DNA of 64,000 bases from Bacteroidota bacterium. GTDB taxonomy: Bacteria; Bacteroidota; Bacteroidia; Bacteroidales; Lentimicrobiaceae. Positions 7,379 to 15,949 of this stretch are shown here, piece by piece. The notes under the pieces were generated by a model. That model was not told where the DNA came from and did no database searches. It saw only the letters and a list, made by a program, of their open reading frames with translations. The DNA is taken from positions 62,001-126,000 of the forward strand of contig JAEZDY010000014.1 of NCBI GenBank assembly GCA_023417935.1. Reading direction: 5' to 3'. Made by a program: the position numbers and the translations under genes. Position 1 is the first letter of the stretch. Every line of letters begins with the position of its first letter.

Positions 7379-9082
7379 ATGGATAAGGCCCTTAAAGAGA
7401 AAATAGTCTACGAGTGGAATAAACTTTACCCGGCAACTGAAAGCAGCAAGCTTTCCATGCTCCTTGAAATTGTAGAGGAAACCTCAAACAAGTTTAAACT
7501 TGAACCTCAGCCCGAAGGTTGGTATAAAGATGCAGTTGTGTATTCATTATATGTTGATATGTTTAACCAAACCTTTGATGGGCTGATTGAAAAGCTTGAT
7601 CACTTGCGTGATCTTGGAATAACATGTTTATGGCTGTTGCCAATACTTGATTCTCCAATGAGAGATGCAGGGTTCGATATCAAAGATTACAGAAATATTC
7701 GTGCTGAACTCCTTGGATTGCCTCCCGATACATCCCCTGAAATAAAACAGGCTGAATTCAGGAAGTTCCTTCACAAGGCTCACGAATATGGCATAAGAGT
7801 TATATTTGATATTGCCATGAACCATACAAGTGAGGAACATCCATGGTTTGTTGAATCACGTAAAGGCCCCGATAATCCTTATCGCGATTATTACATCTGG
7901 AATAAGGACACCAATAAGTACAAGGAAACGCGACTACTGTTCAAAGGTATGGTGCCAAGTAACTGGGAGCAGGACGGGGAATGGTATTTCTTCCATCGTT
8001 TCTTTGAATTCCAGCCTGATTTGAACTATCAAAATCCTGATGTACTTATAGAAGTATGTAAAATATTATTATTCTGGCTACAACAAGGCCTCGACGGATT
8101 CAGGGCTGATGCTATTCCATACTTATGGAAAGAAGACGGCACCGACTGCGAGAATCTGCCACAAACGCACACTATTCTTAAGATTTTCAGGGCAGTTCTT
8201 GATTCTGTAAGACCTAATACGTTATTGCTCGCCGAAGCATGTCAGCCCCCACATGAAGTAGTGAAGTATTTTGGCGATAATGATGAATGCCATGCAGGTT
8301 ATCATTTTCCTTTGATGCCCATGATATTTAAGTCATTGGCAACACATAATTCAATACCGGTTATTGATATTCTGAAACCAGAGAACACGCCAGCCATTGC
8401 GCCTGATAACCAGTGGTTTATTTTTCTTAGATTACATGATGAGCTAACACTTGAAATGGTGACCCCCGATGACAGGGCTATTATCCATGGTCATTATTGC
8501 CAAAAGCCTCTTTGGGATTTCAGGGTAGGTGAGGGCATATCAGCGCGATTAGCTGAACTTCTTGATCGGGATGCCAGAAAGATCTCAATGGCTTACAGTA
8601 TAATGCTCACACTTCCAGGAACACCAATTATCTATTATGGTGATGAGTTTGCCCGACTTAACGATGAGGCCTTCTTTGAAACTTACAAGAAAAAAACAGG
8701 TAAGCATGATTCACGGTATCTTGTCAGGGGGTTTCTTGATTGGAATCACATCGAGAATGAACTGGACAATCCTGAATCACTAACATCAATTGTTAACAAT
8801 TCTATTAAACAGCAACTTAAGATTCGGTCGCAAAATCAAGCTTTCGGCAGAGGTGACCTGAAATGGCTTTTGTCAGATGATAACGGCAATAACAAATTAC
8901 TAGCTTATAGCAGGAATTATAACGGCAATAGTGTTATTGTTATAAATAATTTGTCAGAAAATGTGGTTGTCATTGAAACCCAGGAATTTCTCAATGGCAG
9001 GAACTTAATAAATATGTTAACTGGTGAGCAAATAGCTCTCCCTTACACAATGGAACCTTATAGTTTCCTTTGGCTGCAATAA
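7379..9082 (+). CDS. Cytoplasmic GH13 enzyme, trehalose synthase (TreS)-like
   Basis: A 567-residue protein without signal peptide. After a helical N-terminus the barrel opens with WYKDAVVYSLYVDMF (48-62) and carries TreS-like signatures: LRDLGITCLWLLP, SPMRDAGFDIKDY (92-104), GFRADAIPYLWKEDGT (240-255) with nucleophile D244, LLAEACQPP with E286, DECHAGYHFPLMP (302-314) and RLHDEL with D354. The family (maltose alpha-D-glucosyltransferase) interconverts maltose and trehalose. The region IV Asn is replaced by Leu (RLHDEL instead of the usual NHDEL), so specificity may differ; alpha-glucosidase or maltogenic activity is possible. Together with the exported GH13 at 3974 it suggests extracellular and intracellular steps of alpha-glucan use. 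Confidence 0.82.
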   Translation: MDKALKEKIVYEWNKLYPATESSKLSMLLEIVEETSNKFKLEPQPEGWYKDAVVYSLYVDMFNQTFDGLIEKLDHLRDLGITCLWLLPILDSPMRDAGFDIKDYRNIRAELLGLPPDTSPEIKQAEFRKFLHKAHEYGIRVIFDIAMNHTSEEHPWFVESRKGPDNPYRDYYIWNKDTNKYKETRLLFKGMVPSNWEQDGEWYFFHRFFEFQPDLNYQNPDVLIEVCKILLFWLQQGLDGFRADAIPYLWKEDGTDCENLPQTHTILKIFRAVLDSVRPNTLLLAEACQPPHEVVKYFGDNDECHAGYHFPLMPMIFKSLATHNSIPVIDILKPENTPAIAPDNQWFIFLRLHDELTLEMVTPDDRAIIHGHYCQKPLWDFRVGEGISARLAELLDRDARKISMAYSIMLTLPGTPIIYYGDEFARLNDEAFFETYKKKTGKHDSRYLVRGFLDWNHIENELDNPESLTSIVNNSIKQQLKIRSQNQAFGRGDLKWLLSDDNGNNKLLAYSRNYNGNSVIVINNLSENVVVIETQEFLNGRNLINMLTGEQIALPYTMEPYSFLWLQ

Positions 9083-9137
9083 TAGTTGTTAAATATCTCT
9101 TTGCTATTTTCAGATTATAAATTTCAACAATTATACA

Positions 9138-10088
9138 ATGAACGCTGTAACAAAAACAAACTTTAGTCTGCCAGGCCAGACACATCTCTATGTTGGCAAA
9201 GTCCGTGATGTGTATCACATCAAAGATGAACTGCTAATTATGGTGACGACCGACAGAATATCAGCATTTGATGTCGTACTCCCAAAAGGAATTCCTTACA
9301 AGGGGCAGGTGCTTAACCAGATAGCCTCTAATTTCCTTGACCAAACCAGTGATATTGTACCAAACTGGAAAATAGCGACACCTGATCCAATGGTTACAGT
9401 TGGTCGTTTATGTGAACCATTTAAAGTTGAAATGGTAATCAGGGGATATTTATCAGGGCATGCCTGGCGTGAATACAAAAGTGGCAAACGAACAATATGT
9501 GGAGTTCCAATGCCTGAGGGAATGAAAGAAAACGATAAGTTTCCTGAACCATTAATCACACCAACCACTAAGGCGATGGTTGGTCACGATGAGGATATTT
9601 CGCGTGAGGAAATTATTAAGTCAGGTTTAGTAGATGAGCAAGAATACATCAAACTTGAAGACTATACACGCAAGATATTTCAACGTGGCACTGAAATAGC
9701 TGAGAAAATGGGACTTATATTGGTTGATACCAAGTACGAGTTTGGAAAAGATGGTGAAGATATTTATCTGATTGATGAAATTCACACTCCTGACTCATCC
9801 AGGTACTTTTATCTTGAGGGATACAAAGAACGTCAGGACAGAGGTGAAGCACAACGGCAACTATCTAAGGAGTTTGTTAGAGAATGGCTTATCGCCAATA
9901 ATTTCCAGGGTAAAGAAGGTCAAACTGTTCCTGAAATGCCTGATGATTTTGTAACTGCAACCTCTGAACGATACATTGAGCTTTATGAAAGTATTATTGG
10001 AAGTAAGTTTGAACGTGCTGATATATCTAATGTTATGAAGCGTGTTGAAACTAATATCCTGAATTTCATCACTGCTTATTACAGGTAG
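9138..10088 (+). CDS. purC: Phosphoribosylaminoimidazole-succinocarboxamide synthase (SAICAR synthetase)
   Basis: A 316-residue enzyme joining CAIR and aspartate with ATP to give SAICAR in purine synthesis. Motifs: VGKVRDVY (19-26), TTDRISAFDVVLP (37-49), the signature VEMVIRGYLSGHAWREY (97-113), LVDTKYEFG (205-213) and DEIHTPDSSRY (223-233). Length matches the longer Bacteroidota form (about 314) rather than the 237-residue E. coli form. Start is ATG at 9138, 55 bases after the TreS-like gene on the same strand. purE lies 4.6 kb away and the rest of the pathway is outside the window. Cytoplasmic. Confidence 0.96.
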   Translation: MNAVTKTNFSLPGQTHLYVGKVRDVYHIKDELLIMVTTDRISAFDVVLPKGIPYKGQVLNQIASNFLDQTSDIVPNWKIATPDPMVTVGRLCEPFKVEMVIRGYLSGHAWREYKSGKRTICGVPMPEGMKENDKFPEPLITPTTKAMVGHDEDISREEIIKSGLVDEQEYIKLEDYTRKIFQRGTEIAEKMGLILVDTKYEFGKDGEDIYLIDEIHTPDSSRYFYLEGYKERQDRGEAQRQLSKEFVREWLIANNFQGKEGQTVPEMPDDFVTATSERYIELYESIIGSKFERADISNVMKRVETNILNFITAYYR

Positions 10089-10168
10089 GCTTTGCTGCAT
10101 TGATATAGGAAACTTCAACCTTGGAGTTAACTTTTGCGCTATTATCAAAGGTTGACTTTACAGATAGC

Positions 10169-11887
10169 TCATTTACAATATTGACTTAGCAATTTATCGG
10201 CTTCTTTAAAGCCAAGCAGTGCTGCTTTATTCCAATCAGCACAGGCTTGATCTTGATTTTGCTGTTGGAAATAAGCAATACCCCGATTATAGTATGATTC
10301 AGCGTAATCTGGATTGATTGTAACTGCTTTTGTAAAATCAGCAATGGCAGCATTCGAGTTCATTTGCTTGCCTCTGATTATTCCTCTGTTATTAAAAGCC
10401 AGGAGATAATCATCATTTCTGCTGATAGAAAGAGAGTAGTTTTTAACTGCTTCTTCATCGTTACCAAGCGCATCATAATAATTACCCAGATAAAAATACC
10501 CATGCGCCATGTCAGCATTGGAGCGTTGATTGTCTATTACCTGATTTAACAGGGTTGGAACATCTTTCCAATACTTTATCCTGTTCCAGGTTGCTGAAAT
10601 CAATAGAATCAAGGATAGTATTGCTGCTGTGTACACAGTGTTTCTTGTTGAAATCTTTAAGTTGTTCCGTCCATCCCATAAACGGGTTAATGCTATTGCA
10701 ACTATTATGAATAGTCCAAGGTAAGGTATGTACGTATACCTATCGGCGGTGATAAAAATCCTTGACCAAAAGAGTGGTAATACCATGCCTATGGTCGCCA
10801 GGAAAAACAAACCTCCAAAAGTAAATATCCTGCGGTTCTCCTTATTTTTCCATATAACCCAGGCTACACCCGCTAAAGCTATCAGGGAGCCATAAACCCA
10901 TATGGGGAATAATCCGTCAACCTTTTCAGGGAAGGCGTAAATAGCTGACAAATTAACCGGTAGCACAAGCTTGATCAGGTAGAATGACAATCCATAGAGA
11001 ATAAGAACAATCCGTTCAATTATTCCATAGTCTTTTTCAATTCCGGTGATATGACCAAATGAGGCAGATGCTTTAATGGCAACTATTCCAAATATAACTG
11101 AAAGGATAAAAAAGGGTATTTTTTCTATCAGCAAATTCAACTTAAATGACCGATTTCTTAAATAATCAGCCAACAAAAGCACTAATGGGAAGGTAGCTGC
11201 CATTGACTTGCTGAAAAGAGCCAGTATAGCCCACATAATGGTAAGAAAGTAATGTTTTCTTTTCGCCGTTTCAAGGTACTTGTCATATTGTTTGAGCCCT
11301 GCCAGAAAGAATGCTGAGTATAGTAATGAACTGCGGGTTGAAATCCAAACAACTCCTTCTACATGCATCGGGTGTAGTGCAAACAATAAAGCAACAATGA
11401 AAGCCGTTTCAAAACGTTTTACCCATTTCAGCATGAGTTTGAATACAAGCCATATATTCAGCAGATGCAACAATATATTCACAAGAATAAATGATGCCGG
11501 TGAACTGCCTCCTATCATTTTATTATAAGCAAAACTCAATACAGAAAGCGGTTGATACATTCCTAAATGGAAATTACTGAAAATTGATGCTCCGCTACCC
11601 TGTCCAAAGTTTACTACATCCGTATGCGTAATATAAACGCCGTCGTCCCATCCATTTAAAATCTCGTTACCAAGACTCCTGCTGAATACGAGAAATGTAA
11701 CTACAATCAGTAGTGTTACAAGCATTAACATACGTTGGTTTAACTCCAGTTGGTCGGTAAAGCCCGGCTTATCTTTTATATCGAGCCTTTGTTTGCCGGG
11801 AACTGCCCCAAAACTCTTTTTCTGAAAACTCCTTTTATCACGCAATGCATTGGAGGCACCAGGTGAAAGGTTATTACGGTTTTGCAT
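10169..11887 (-). CDS. Polytopic membrane protein with C-terminal TPR repeats (TMTC/PMT-like)
   Basis: A 572-residue protein: a basic cytoplasmic N-terminus of about 50 residues, roughly 9-11 hydrophobic segments from about 52 to 430, then three TPR-like repeats at about 455-572 (YFYLGNYYDALGNDEEAVKN, NRGIIRGKQMNSNAAIADF, YNRGIAYFQQQNQDQACADW). The first loop holds NGWDDGVYITH, reminiscent of the acidic loop of GT-C glycosyltransferases of the protein O-mannosyltransferase/TMTC kind. A lipid-linked sugar transferase role is an inference; many such proteins are unannotated. Convergent with purC (80 bases) and divergent from the lipoprotein gene at 11975, with mirror-image promoters between them. 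Confidence 0.75.
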   Translation of the reverse strand: MQNRNNLSPGASNALRDKRSFQKKSFGAVPGKQRLDIKDKPGFTDQLELNQRMLMLVTLLIVVTFLVFSRSLGNEILNGWDDGVYITHTDVVNFGQGSGASIFSNFHLGMYQPLSVLSFAYNKMIGGSSPASFILVNILLHLLNIWLVFKLMLKWVKRFETAFIVALLFALHPMHVEGVVWISTRSSLLYSAFFLAGLKQYDKYLETAKRKHYFLTIMWAILALFSKSMAATFPLVLLLADYLRNRSFKLNLLIEKIPFFILSVIFGIVAIKASASFGHITGIEKDYGIIERIVLILYGLSFYLIKLVLPVNLSAIYAFPEKVDGLFPIWVYGSLIALAGVAWVIWKNKENRRIFTFGGLFFLATIGMVLPLFWSRIFITADRYTYIPYLGLFIIVAIALTRLWDGRNNLKISTRNTVYTAAILSLILLISATWNRIKYWKDVPTLLNQVIDNQRSNADMAHGYFYLGNYYDALGNDEEAVKNYSLSISRNDDYLLAFNNRGIIRGKQMNSNAAIADFTKAVTINPDYAESYYNRGIAYFQQQNQDQACADWNKAALLGFKEADKLLSQYCK

Positions 11888-11915
11888 TTTATCCTGTAGT
11901 TATTGCATTCTTTAG

Positions 11916-11923
11916 CAAAGGTA
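11916..11923 (-). promoter_or_regulatory. -7 element for the TPR membrane protein gene
   Basis: The minus strand reads TACCTTTG, 29 bases above the ATG at 11887. It is the exact inverted copy of TACCTTTG at 11945-11952 on the other strand. Confidence 0.5.
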
Positions 11924-11936
11924 ATAGTTGCAATAA

Positions 11937-11952
11937 TATTTTTGTACCTTTG
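11937..11952 (+). promoter_or_regulatory. Two adjacent -7 elements for the lipoprotein gene
   Basis: TATTTTTG (11937-11944) and TACCTTTG (11945-11952) both fit TANNTTTG and lie 23-38 bases before the ATG at 11975. The second one would give a leader of about 15 nt. Confidence 0.5.
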
Positions 11953-11974
11953 GGTTATCAATAAATCGATTCTT

Positions 11975-12520
11975 ATGAAAAGACTAGCAGTCCCTTTATT
12001 CCTGAGTGTTATTATTTTAATATTCCTTGCCTGTAACAGAAAGAGAGGTGAGGTGTTGACCGAAAGGATTCAGTATGATGTAAACATTATTTCCCCCGAA
12101 ACCGACCTGGAATGGTGGGTGCAAAATCTGGAAAACAATAAACGTGAAAAGTTAGTCAAAACAATCATATCGGCTTCTCAATCGGGTAAGAATAAGGTGT
12201 ATGATGTGATGACCAGGAAAGAGCTCTCAGAAAAAGAAATTGCTGATCGTAGCAAGAGAAAGCAACTTATGACGATGACAAGAGAAGATCCTCCGTATGA
12301 AGAGTATGATACACTCATTGAGTATAATATTGAATTGTCAGATATCTCCAAAGTGCGTTTTCTTGAAGAATGGTACCTTAACGAAGAAACCGGGTTGGTT
12401 ACTAAAAAAGTGATAGGCATCTGTCCAATGCTGGAAAGCTACACTGAAGCAGGTGAATTACGCGGACATCTTCCGTTGTACTGGATATCCTTTGTAAAGA
12501 AGTTCCCACTCGCACAATAG
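11975..12520 (+). CDS. Small lipoprotein of unknown function
   Basis: 181 residues from ATG at 11975. The next in-frame start-like codon upstream (11903) precedes the promoter elements and is rejected. The N-terminus MKRLAVPLFLSVIILIFLAC is a lipoprotein signal with the lipid-modified cysteine at C20. The mature part is mixed alpha/beta and charged, with no motif I recognise (EWWVQNLENNKREKLVKTI; YDVMTRKELSEKEI; VRFLEEWYLNEETGLV). The last pattern, a beta strand describing a response followed by KKVIGICPM, resembles the GldM/GldL-operon-type small proteins seen in Bacteroidota (a GldN-like EEWYFD motif), but this is only a resemblance. Expected in the periplasm, membrane-anchored. Confidence 0.7.
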   Translation: MKRLAVPLFLSVIILIFLACNRKRGEVLTERIQYDVNIISPETDLEWWVQNLENNKREKLVKTIISASQSGKNKVYDVMTRKELSEKEIADRSKRKQLMTMTREDPPYEEYDTLIEYNIELSDISKVRFLEEWYLNEETGLVTKKVIGICPMLESYTEAGELRGHLPLYWISFVKKFPLAQ

Positions 12521-12599
12521 TGTTTTTTTGATGCATGTGGGTTATGTTCGATCGATGTGCAGTCATTTGTGAGCTTTTGTAAGCACGGAAAGAAAGCAC

Positions 12600-12690
12600 A
12601 TGTTCGCAGGGAGTGTAAGCAGATGATCGCAAGGAGTGCAAGCGGATGACGCAAGGAGTGCAAGCAGATGATCGTAAACGGATGCAAGTG
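12600..12690. repeat. About 23-bp tandem repeat, four units, upstream of the M16 peptidase gene
   Basis: Units at 12600-12622, 12623-12645, 12646-12667 (one base shorter) and 12668-12690. The consensus is close to ATGATCGCAAGGAGTGCAAG plus three bases. The last unit is the most diverged. The array fills most of the 207-base gap between 12520 and 12728 and ends 12 bases before a -7 promoter element. GC content is higher than that of the flanking intergenic DNA. Confidence 0.85.
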
Positions 12691-12701
12691 ACAATTTTGT
12701 G

Positions 12702-12709
12702 TACTTTTG
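12702..12709 (+). promoter_or_regulatory. -7 element for the M16 peptidase gene
   Basis: TACTTTTG, 19 bases before the ATG at 12728, predicting a transcription start near 12715. It supports choosing 12728 over the TTG at 12707. Confidence 0.5.
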
Positions 12710-12727
12710 CATCCTCAAATACTGCTC

Positions 12728-13960
12728 ATGCAATACCAGTTCCATACTTTACCTAATGGCATACGAATAGTTCATCGTCAAACTGATACATTGGTTGGCC
12801 ATCTTGCTGTTATGGTTAATACCGGTACCAGGGATGAGGAACCAAATGAGGCAGGGCTTGCTCATTTTATTGAACACATGATCTTCAAGGGCACCAATAA
12901 GAGAAAGCTCCATCATGTTTTAGGCTATCTTGAGAATATTGGTGCCGATATGAATGCATACACTACCAAGGAAGAAACCTGCATTCATGCTTCGTTCACA
13001 GGCAAGTATTATCCACGGGCTTTCGACCTTTTTTCCGACATCTTAACTAATTCAACTTTCCCCGAAAGGGAAATTGAAAAGGAAAAGGATGTAGTAATAG
13101 ATGAGATCAATGGTTATAAAGATTCACCTGCTGAATTGATTTTTGACGAGTTTGAAGAAATGCTCTTTAAAGGGCATGCACTGGGAAAACCTATCCTGGC
13201 AACACCATCAGTAGTACGAAAGATCACAAGGCGCAAGGTTCTTGCTTTTATCTCAAAGCATTATAATACTGATCAAATGGTTATCAGTTCGGTGGGTAAC
13301 ATCAGTTTCAACAAACTGATCAAACTGGCTGAAACCTATTTTGGTGTTATACCATCAAATCCACGACAAGTTGAACGACAACCTTTCAATGATTATCAGA
13401 AAAAAGACCTGATTGTTAAGAAAGGTGGTTTTCAAACACACTGTATCATGGGTGCTCCTGCATACAGTTATGCTGACTCAAGGCGCACTACATTGGCATT
13501 GCTAACAAATATGCTTGGTGGGCCTGCCATGAATTCAAGGTTAAGTATGGCATTACGTGAACGAAGCGGGATATCATATAATATTGAGTCGGCCTATACA
13601 CCCTATGCTGATACAGGCTCTTTTATGATTTATCTTGGTATTGACAATGGATCACTTGATAAGGCACTTTTGCTGGTAAACAGGGAGTTAAACAAATTCC
13701 GTAATAAAAGCCTTGGTACAATGCAGCTTCATATAGCCAAGCAGCAGTTTGCCGGACAACTTGCAATCTCATTTGAATCAAATCTTAATGATGCGCTTTC
13801 AATGGCTAAAAGTGTTCTGGTTTACAACACTGTTGATACTGCTCCCATGTTAATTGCTAAAATACTTTCAGTCACGGCAATTGACCTAATGGAAACTGCC
13901 AATGAAATACTCAGCCCGGAAAGAATGAGTAGTCTTATCTATTTGAACAAAAAGTCATAG
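12728..13960 (+). CDS. M16-family zinc metallopeptidase (pitrilysin / processing-peptidase-like)
   Basis: 410 residues starting MQYQFHTLPNGIRIVH. The inverted zinc motif HxxEH is H46-F-I-E49-H50, with the third ligand E126 in VVIDEINGYKDSP. A second inactive-like M16 domain follows, with the substrate-loop pattern LGGPAMNSRLSMALRERSG. This is the single-chain, about 410-residue class with no signal peptide, similar to bacterial homologues of mitochondrial processing peptidase. The likely role is degradation of small peptides in the cytoplasm. An upstream TTG at 12707 overlaps the promoter and is not used. The O-methyltransferase gene follows after 81 bases. Confidence 0.92.
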   Translation: MQYQFHTLPNGIRIVHRQTDTLVGHLAVMVNTGTRDEEPNEAGLAHFIEHMIFKGTNKRKLHHVLGYLENIGADMNAYTTKEETCIHASFTGKYYPRAFDLFSDILTNSTFPEREIEKEKDVVIDEINGYKDSPAELIFDEFEEMLFKGHALGKPILATPSVVRKITRRKVLAFISKHYNTDQMVISSVGNISFNKLIKLAETYFGVIPSNPRQVERQPFNDYQKKDLIVKKGGFQTHCIMGAPAYSYADSRRTTLALLTNMLGGPAMNSRLSMALRERSGISYNIESAYTPYADTGSFMIYLGIDNGSLDKALLLVNRELNKFRNKSLGTMQLHIAKQQFAGQLAISFESNLNDALSMAKSVLVYNTVDTAPMLIAKILSVTAIDLMETANEILSPERMSSLIYLNKKS

Positions 13961-14041
13961 ATTTCATTGCTTTAGTATGTTCTTCCTTAATACCGTGCTC
14001 CACATAGTAACTATTGTAGTGATCACTTATAATAACCTTTT

Positions 14042-14725
14042 ATGGACGAAATATTCGAAAAACAGCAATATCTAACAACCAACAGGCAGTTTGAGCAATA
14101 TGCTATTGATTATTCAATGCCTGATGATGAACTTATGAGTGAACTCGTGCGCCGGACTCACTTAGCCTTCACTACATCATCTATGTTGTCAGGTATGTTG
14201 CAAGGGCGTTTGCTTCAAATGTTTTGTCAGATGATTGGTGCCAAAACAGTTCTGGAAATCGGCACTTACACCGGGTACTCATCTATATACATGGCCAGGG
14301 GCATGGCAAACGAAGGAATACTTCACACCGTTGACAATAACCCTGAAGTAATTGATATTGTTGAAGAATTTGTAACACGTGCAGGCTTGGCCGATAAAAT
14401 CGTTGCACATCAGGGAAATGCACTTGATATTATTCCACAAATAATCATTCCACAGCTTGACGCACCACTCGATCTTGTCTTTATTGACGCCGACAAGGAA
14501 AACTACATCAATTATTATGAGCTGTGCTTTAATGCTGTAAGAAAAGGTGGATTTATTATTGCTGATAATGTATTGTGGTATGGCCGTGTTTTTAATGAAT
14601 CAGCCTACAATGACAAAGAAACTAAAGGAATTATTGCCTTCAACAAGTTGGTAAAAGAAGATCCGAGGGTTGAGAATCTTCTTTTACCTATAAGAGATGG
14701 TTTAATGATTCTTAGGAAAAAATGA
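14042..14725 (+). CDS. SAM-dependent O-methyltransferase (caffeoyl-CoA OMT-like, family 3)
   Basis: 227 residues. SAM motif I is TVLEIGTYTGYSS (69-81), followed by the acidic HTVDNN (95-100), the metal-binding-type motif LVFIDADKENY (145-155) and IIADNVLWYGRV (172-183). This matches the class I, cation-dependent catechol/caffeoyl-CoA O-methyltransferase family. The bacterial substrate is not known from sequence. It ends 2 bases before the convergent purE stop. Cytoplasmic. Confidence 0.88.
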   Translation: MDEIFEKQQYLTTNRQFEQYAIDYSMPDDELMSELVRRTHLAFTTSSMLSGMLQGRLLQMFCQMIGAKTVLEIGTYTGYSSIYMARGMANEGILHTVDNNPEVIDIVEEFVTRAGLADKIVAHQGNALDIIPQIIIPQLDAPLDLVFIDADKENYINYYELCFNAVRKGGFIIADNVLWYGRVFNESAYNDKETKGIIAFNKLVKEDPRVENLLLPIRDGLMILRKK

Positions 14726-14727
14726 TA

Positions 14728-15237
14728 TTACTTTGCAACCCTATAGTCGTACTTCACCAAATTTAACTCTTCATTTGCTTTTACGATCTTTTGCTTCAGA
14801 TCTTGCTTGAAAGATAACAGCTTTTCGTGTAACTGTTTGTCTTCAACAGCTAAAATCTGCACTGCAAGTATTCCTGCATTTCTGGCACCATTGATAGCAA
14901 CTGTTGCTACTGGAATTCCCGGAGGCATTTGAACCATGGCAAGAAGGGAATCAAGTCCATCGAGTGAAGCTTTTATTGGAACGCCAATTACGGGCAGTGG
15001 AGTCATTGCAGCTATAACACCTGCCAGATGTGCAGCCATGCCTGCGCCTGCAATAATTACCCTGATACCTTTTTCATAAGCACCCTTGCTAAATTTCTCA
15101 ACTTCATCAGGTGTTCGGTGGGCCGATAACGCATTGATCTCAAAGGGAATCTGAAAGTCATTGAGTATTTCTGCGGCTTCTTTCATAACAGGCAGATCAG
15201 AGGTACTGCCCATGATAATGCTTACTTTAGGTGTCAT
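14728..15237 (-). CDS. purE: N5-carboxyaminoimidazole ribonucleotide mutase
   Basis: 169 residues. The N-terminal GSTSDLPVMKEA (10-21) binds the phosphate, and NALSAHRTP contains the catalytic H40. GAGMAAHLAGVIAAMTPLPV and IGVP complete the active-site loops. The protein converts N5-CAIR to CAIR in purine synthesis. Length and motifs fit a class I PurE, which needs a PurK partner that is not in the window. A TATGTTTG -7 element is found upstream; hpt is divergent, so both purine genes share a 137-base control region. Confidence 0.95.
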   Translation of the reverse strand: MTPKVSIIMGSTSDLPVMKEAAEILNDFQIPFEINALSAHRTPDEVEKFSKGAYEKGIRVIIAGAGMAAHLAGVIAAMTPLPVIGVPIKASLDGLDSLLAMVQMPPGIPVATVAINGARNAGILAVQILAVEDKQLHEKLLSFKQDLKQKIVKANEELNLVKYDYRVAK

Positions 15238-15259
15238 GTTTATAGGGTTTTTGATTTTG

Positions 15260-15267
15260 CAAACATA
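15260..15267 (-). promoter_or_regulatory. -7 element for purE
   Basis: The minus strand reads TATGTTTG, 22 bases above the ATG at 15237. Confidence 0.45.
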
Positions 15268-15347
15268 AACAATCTGTGAACATGTTTGTTGACAGCCTTG
15301 TTTCTTTTAGTCGGTAGTTCTTTACTTTTTTTTGAGACTAAAATTGA

Positions 15348-15355
15348 TAACTTTG
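15348..15355 (+). promoter_or_regulatory. -7 element for hpt
   Basis: TAACTTTG, 19 bases before the ATG at 15375. A TTTG at 15331-15334 lies closer than the usual -33 distance. Confidence 0.5.
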
Positions 15356-15374
15356 TAGTTTCTAAAGAAATAAC

Positions 15375-15914
15375 ATGGAGAGTACCATAAAGGTTAAAGA
15401 TAAAGAATTCAAAGTATTCATTGAAGCCGATACTATTGATGCTGCTATACAAAAGTTAGCTGATTCAATCAATAAAGATACAAGTGAGGAATTTCCGCTT
15501 TTTCTTGTGGTACTAAATGGTGCCTTTATGTTTGCTTCTGATTTGCTTAAAAGGGTTACTGTAGAATGCAATGTTTCATTTGTTAAACTTGCATCTTATT
15601 CAGGCACACAGAGTACACATCAGGTGAGGGAACTGATAGGGCTCAATGAAAGTATTAAAGGCCGGTCAGTTGTAGTTCTTGAAGATATTATTGATACGGG
15701 GAATACATTGAATGTACTGCTCGATAGTCTGCGCGCTTATGAAGCAGGAAAAGTGCGCATCGCAACATTGCTGTATAAACCTGATGCATTTCAGGGTGAG
15801 TATCCAATTGATTACGTCGGAATTGAAATACCTAATGATTTTATCATCGGCTATGGCCTTGATTATGATGGTTTTGCACGAAACCTTCCTGATATTTATA
15901 AAATAGTGGATTAA
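15375..15914 (+). CDS. hpt: Hypoxanthine phosphoribosyltransferase
   Basis: 179 residues. The PRPP-binding signature VVVLEDIIDTGNTL is at about 99-112, preceded by the flexible-loop KLASYSGTQST and by the LVVLNGAFMFASDL motif. It salvages hypoxanthine (and probably guanine) to IMP/GMP with PRPP. It heads a probable operon with the adenylate kinase gene (35 bases downstream), obg and the PAP2 gene. Cytoplasmic. Confidence 0.94.
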   Translation: MESTIKVKDKEFKVFIEADTIDAAIQKLADSINKDTSEEFPLFLVVLNGAFMFASDLLKRVTVECNVSFVKLASYSGTQSTHQVRELIGLNESIKGRSVVVLEDIIDTGNTLNVLLDSLRAYEAGKVRIATLLYKPDAFQGEYPIDYVGIEIPNDFIIGYGLDYDGFARNLPDIYKIVD

Positions 15915-15949
15915 ATTTTTTCCAATTTACTGATTAACCTCAATACATT

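Noticed and set aside
7201..7386. Plus-strand open frame over the divergent promoter region before the TreS-like gene
   Set aside because: It overlaps the -7 element and the TreS start and has no recognisable protein pattern.
12707..12727. TTG start for the M16 peptidase (seven extra residues)
   Set aside because: It lies within the promoter -7 element; ATG at 12728 gives the family's usual start.
12402..12745. Three overlapping minus-strand frames with repeated SLR/CTPC motifs
   Set aside because: They are translations of the 23-bp tandem repeat in different frames, not genes.
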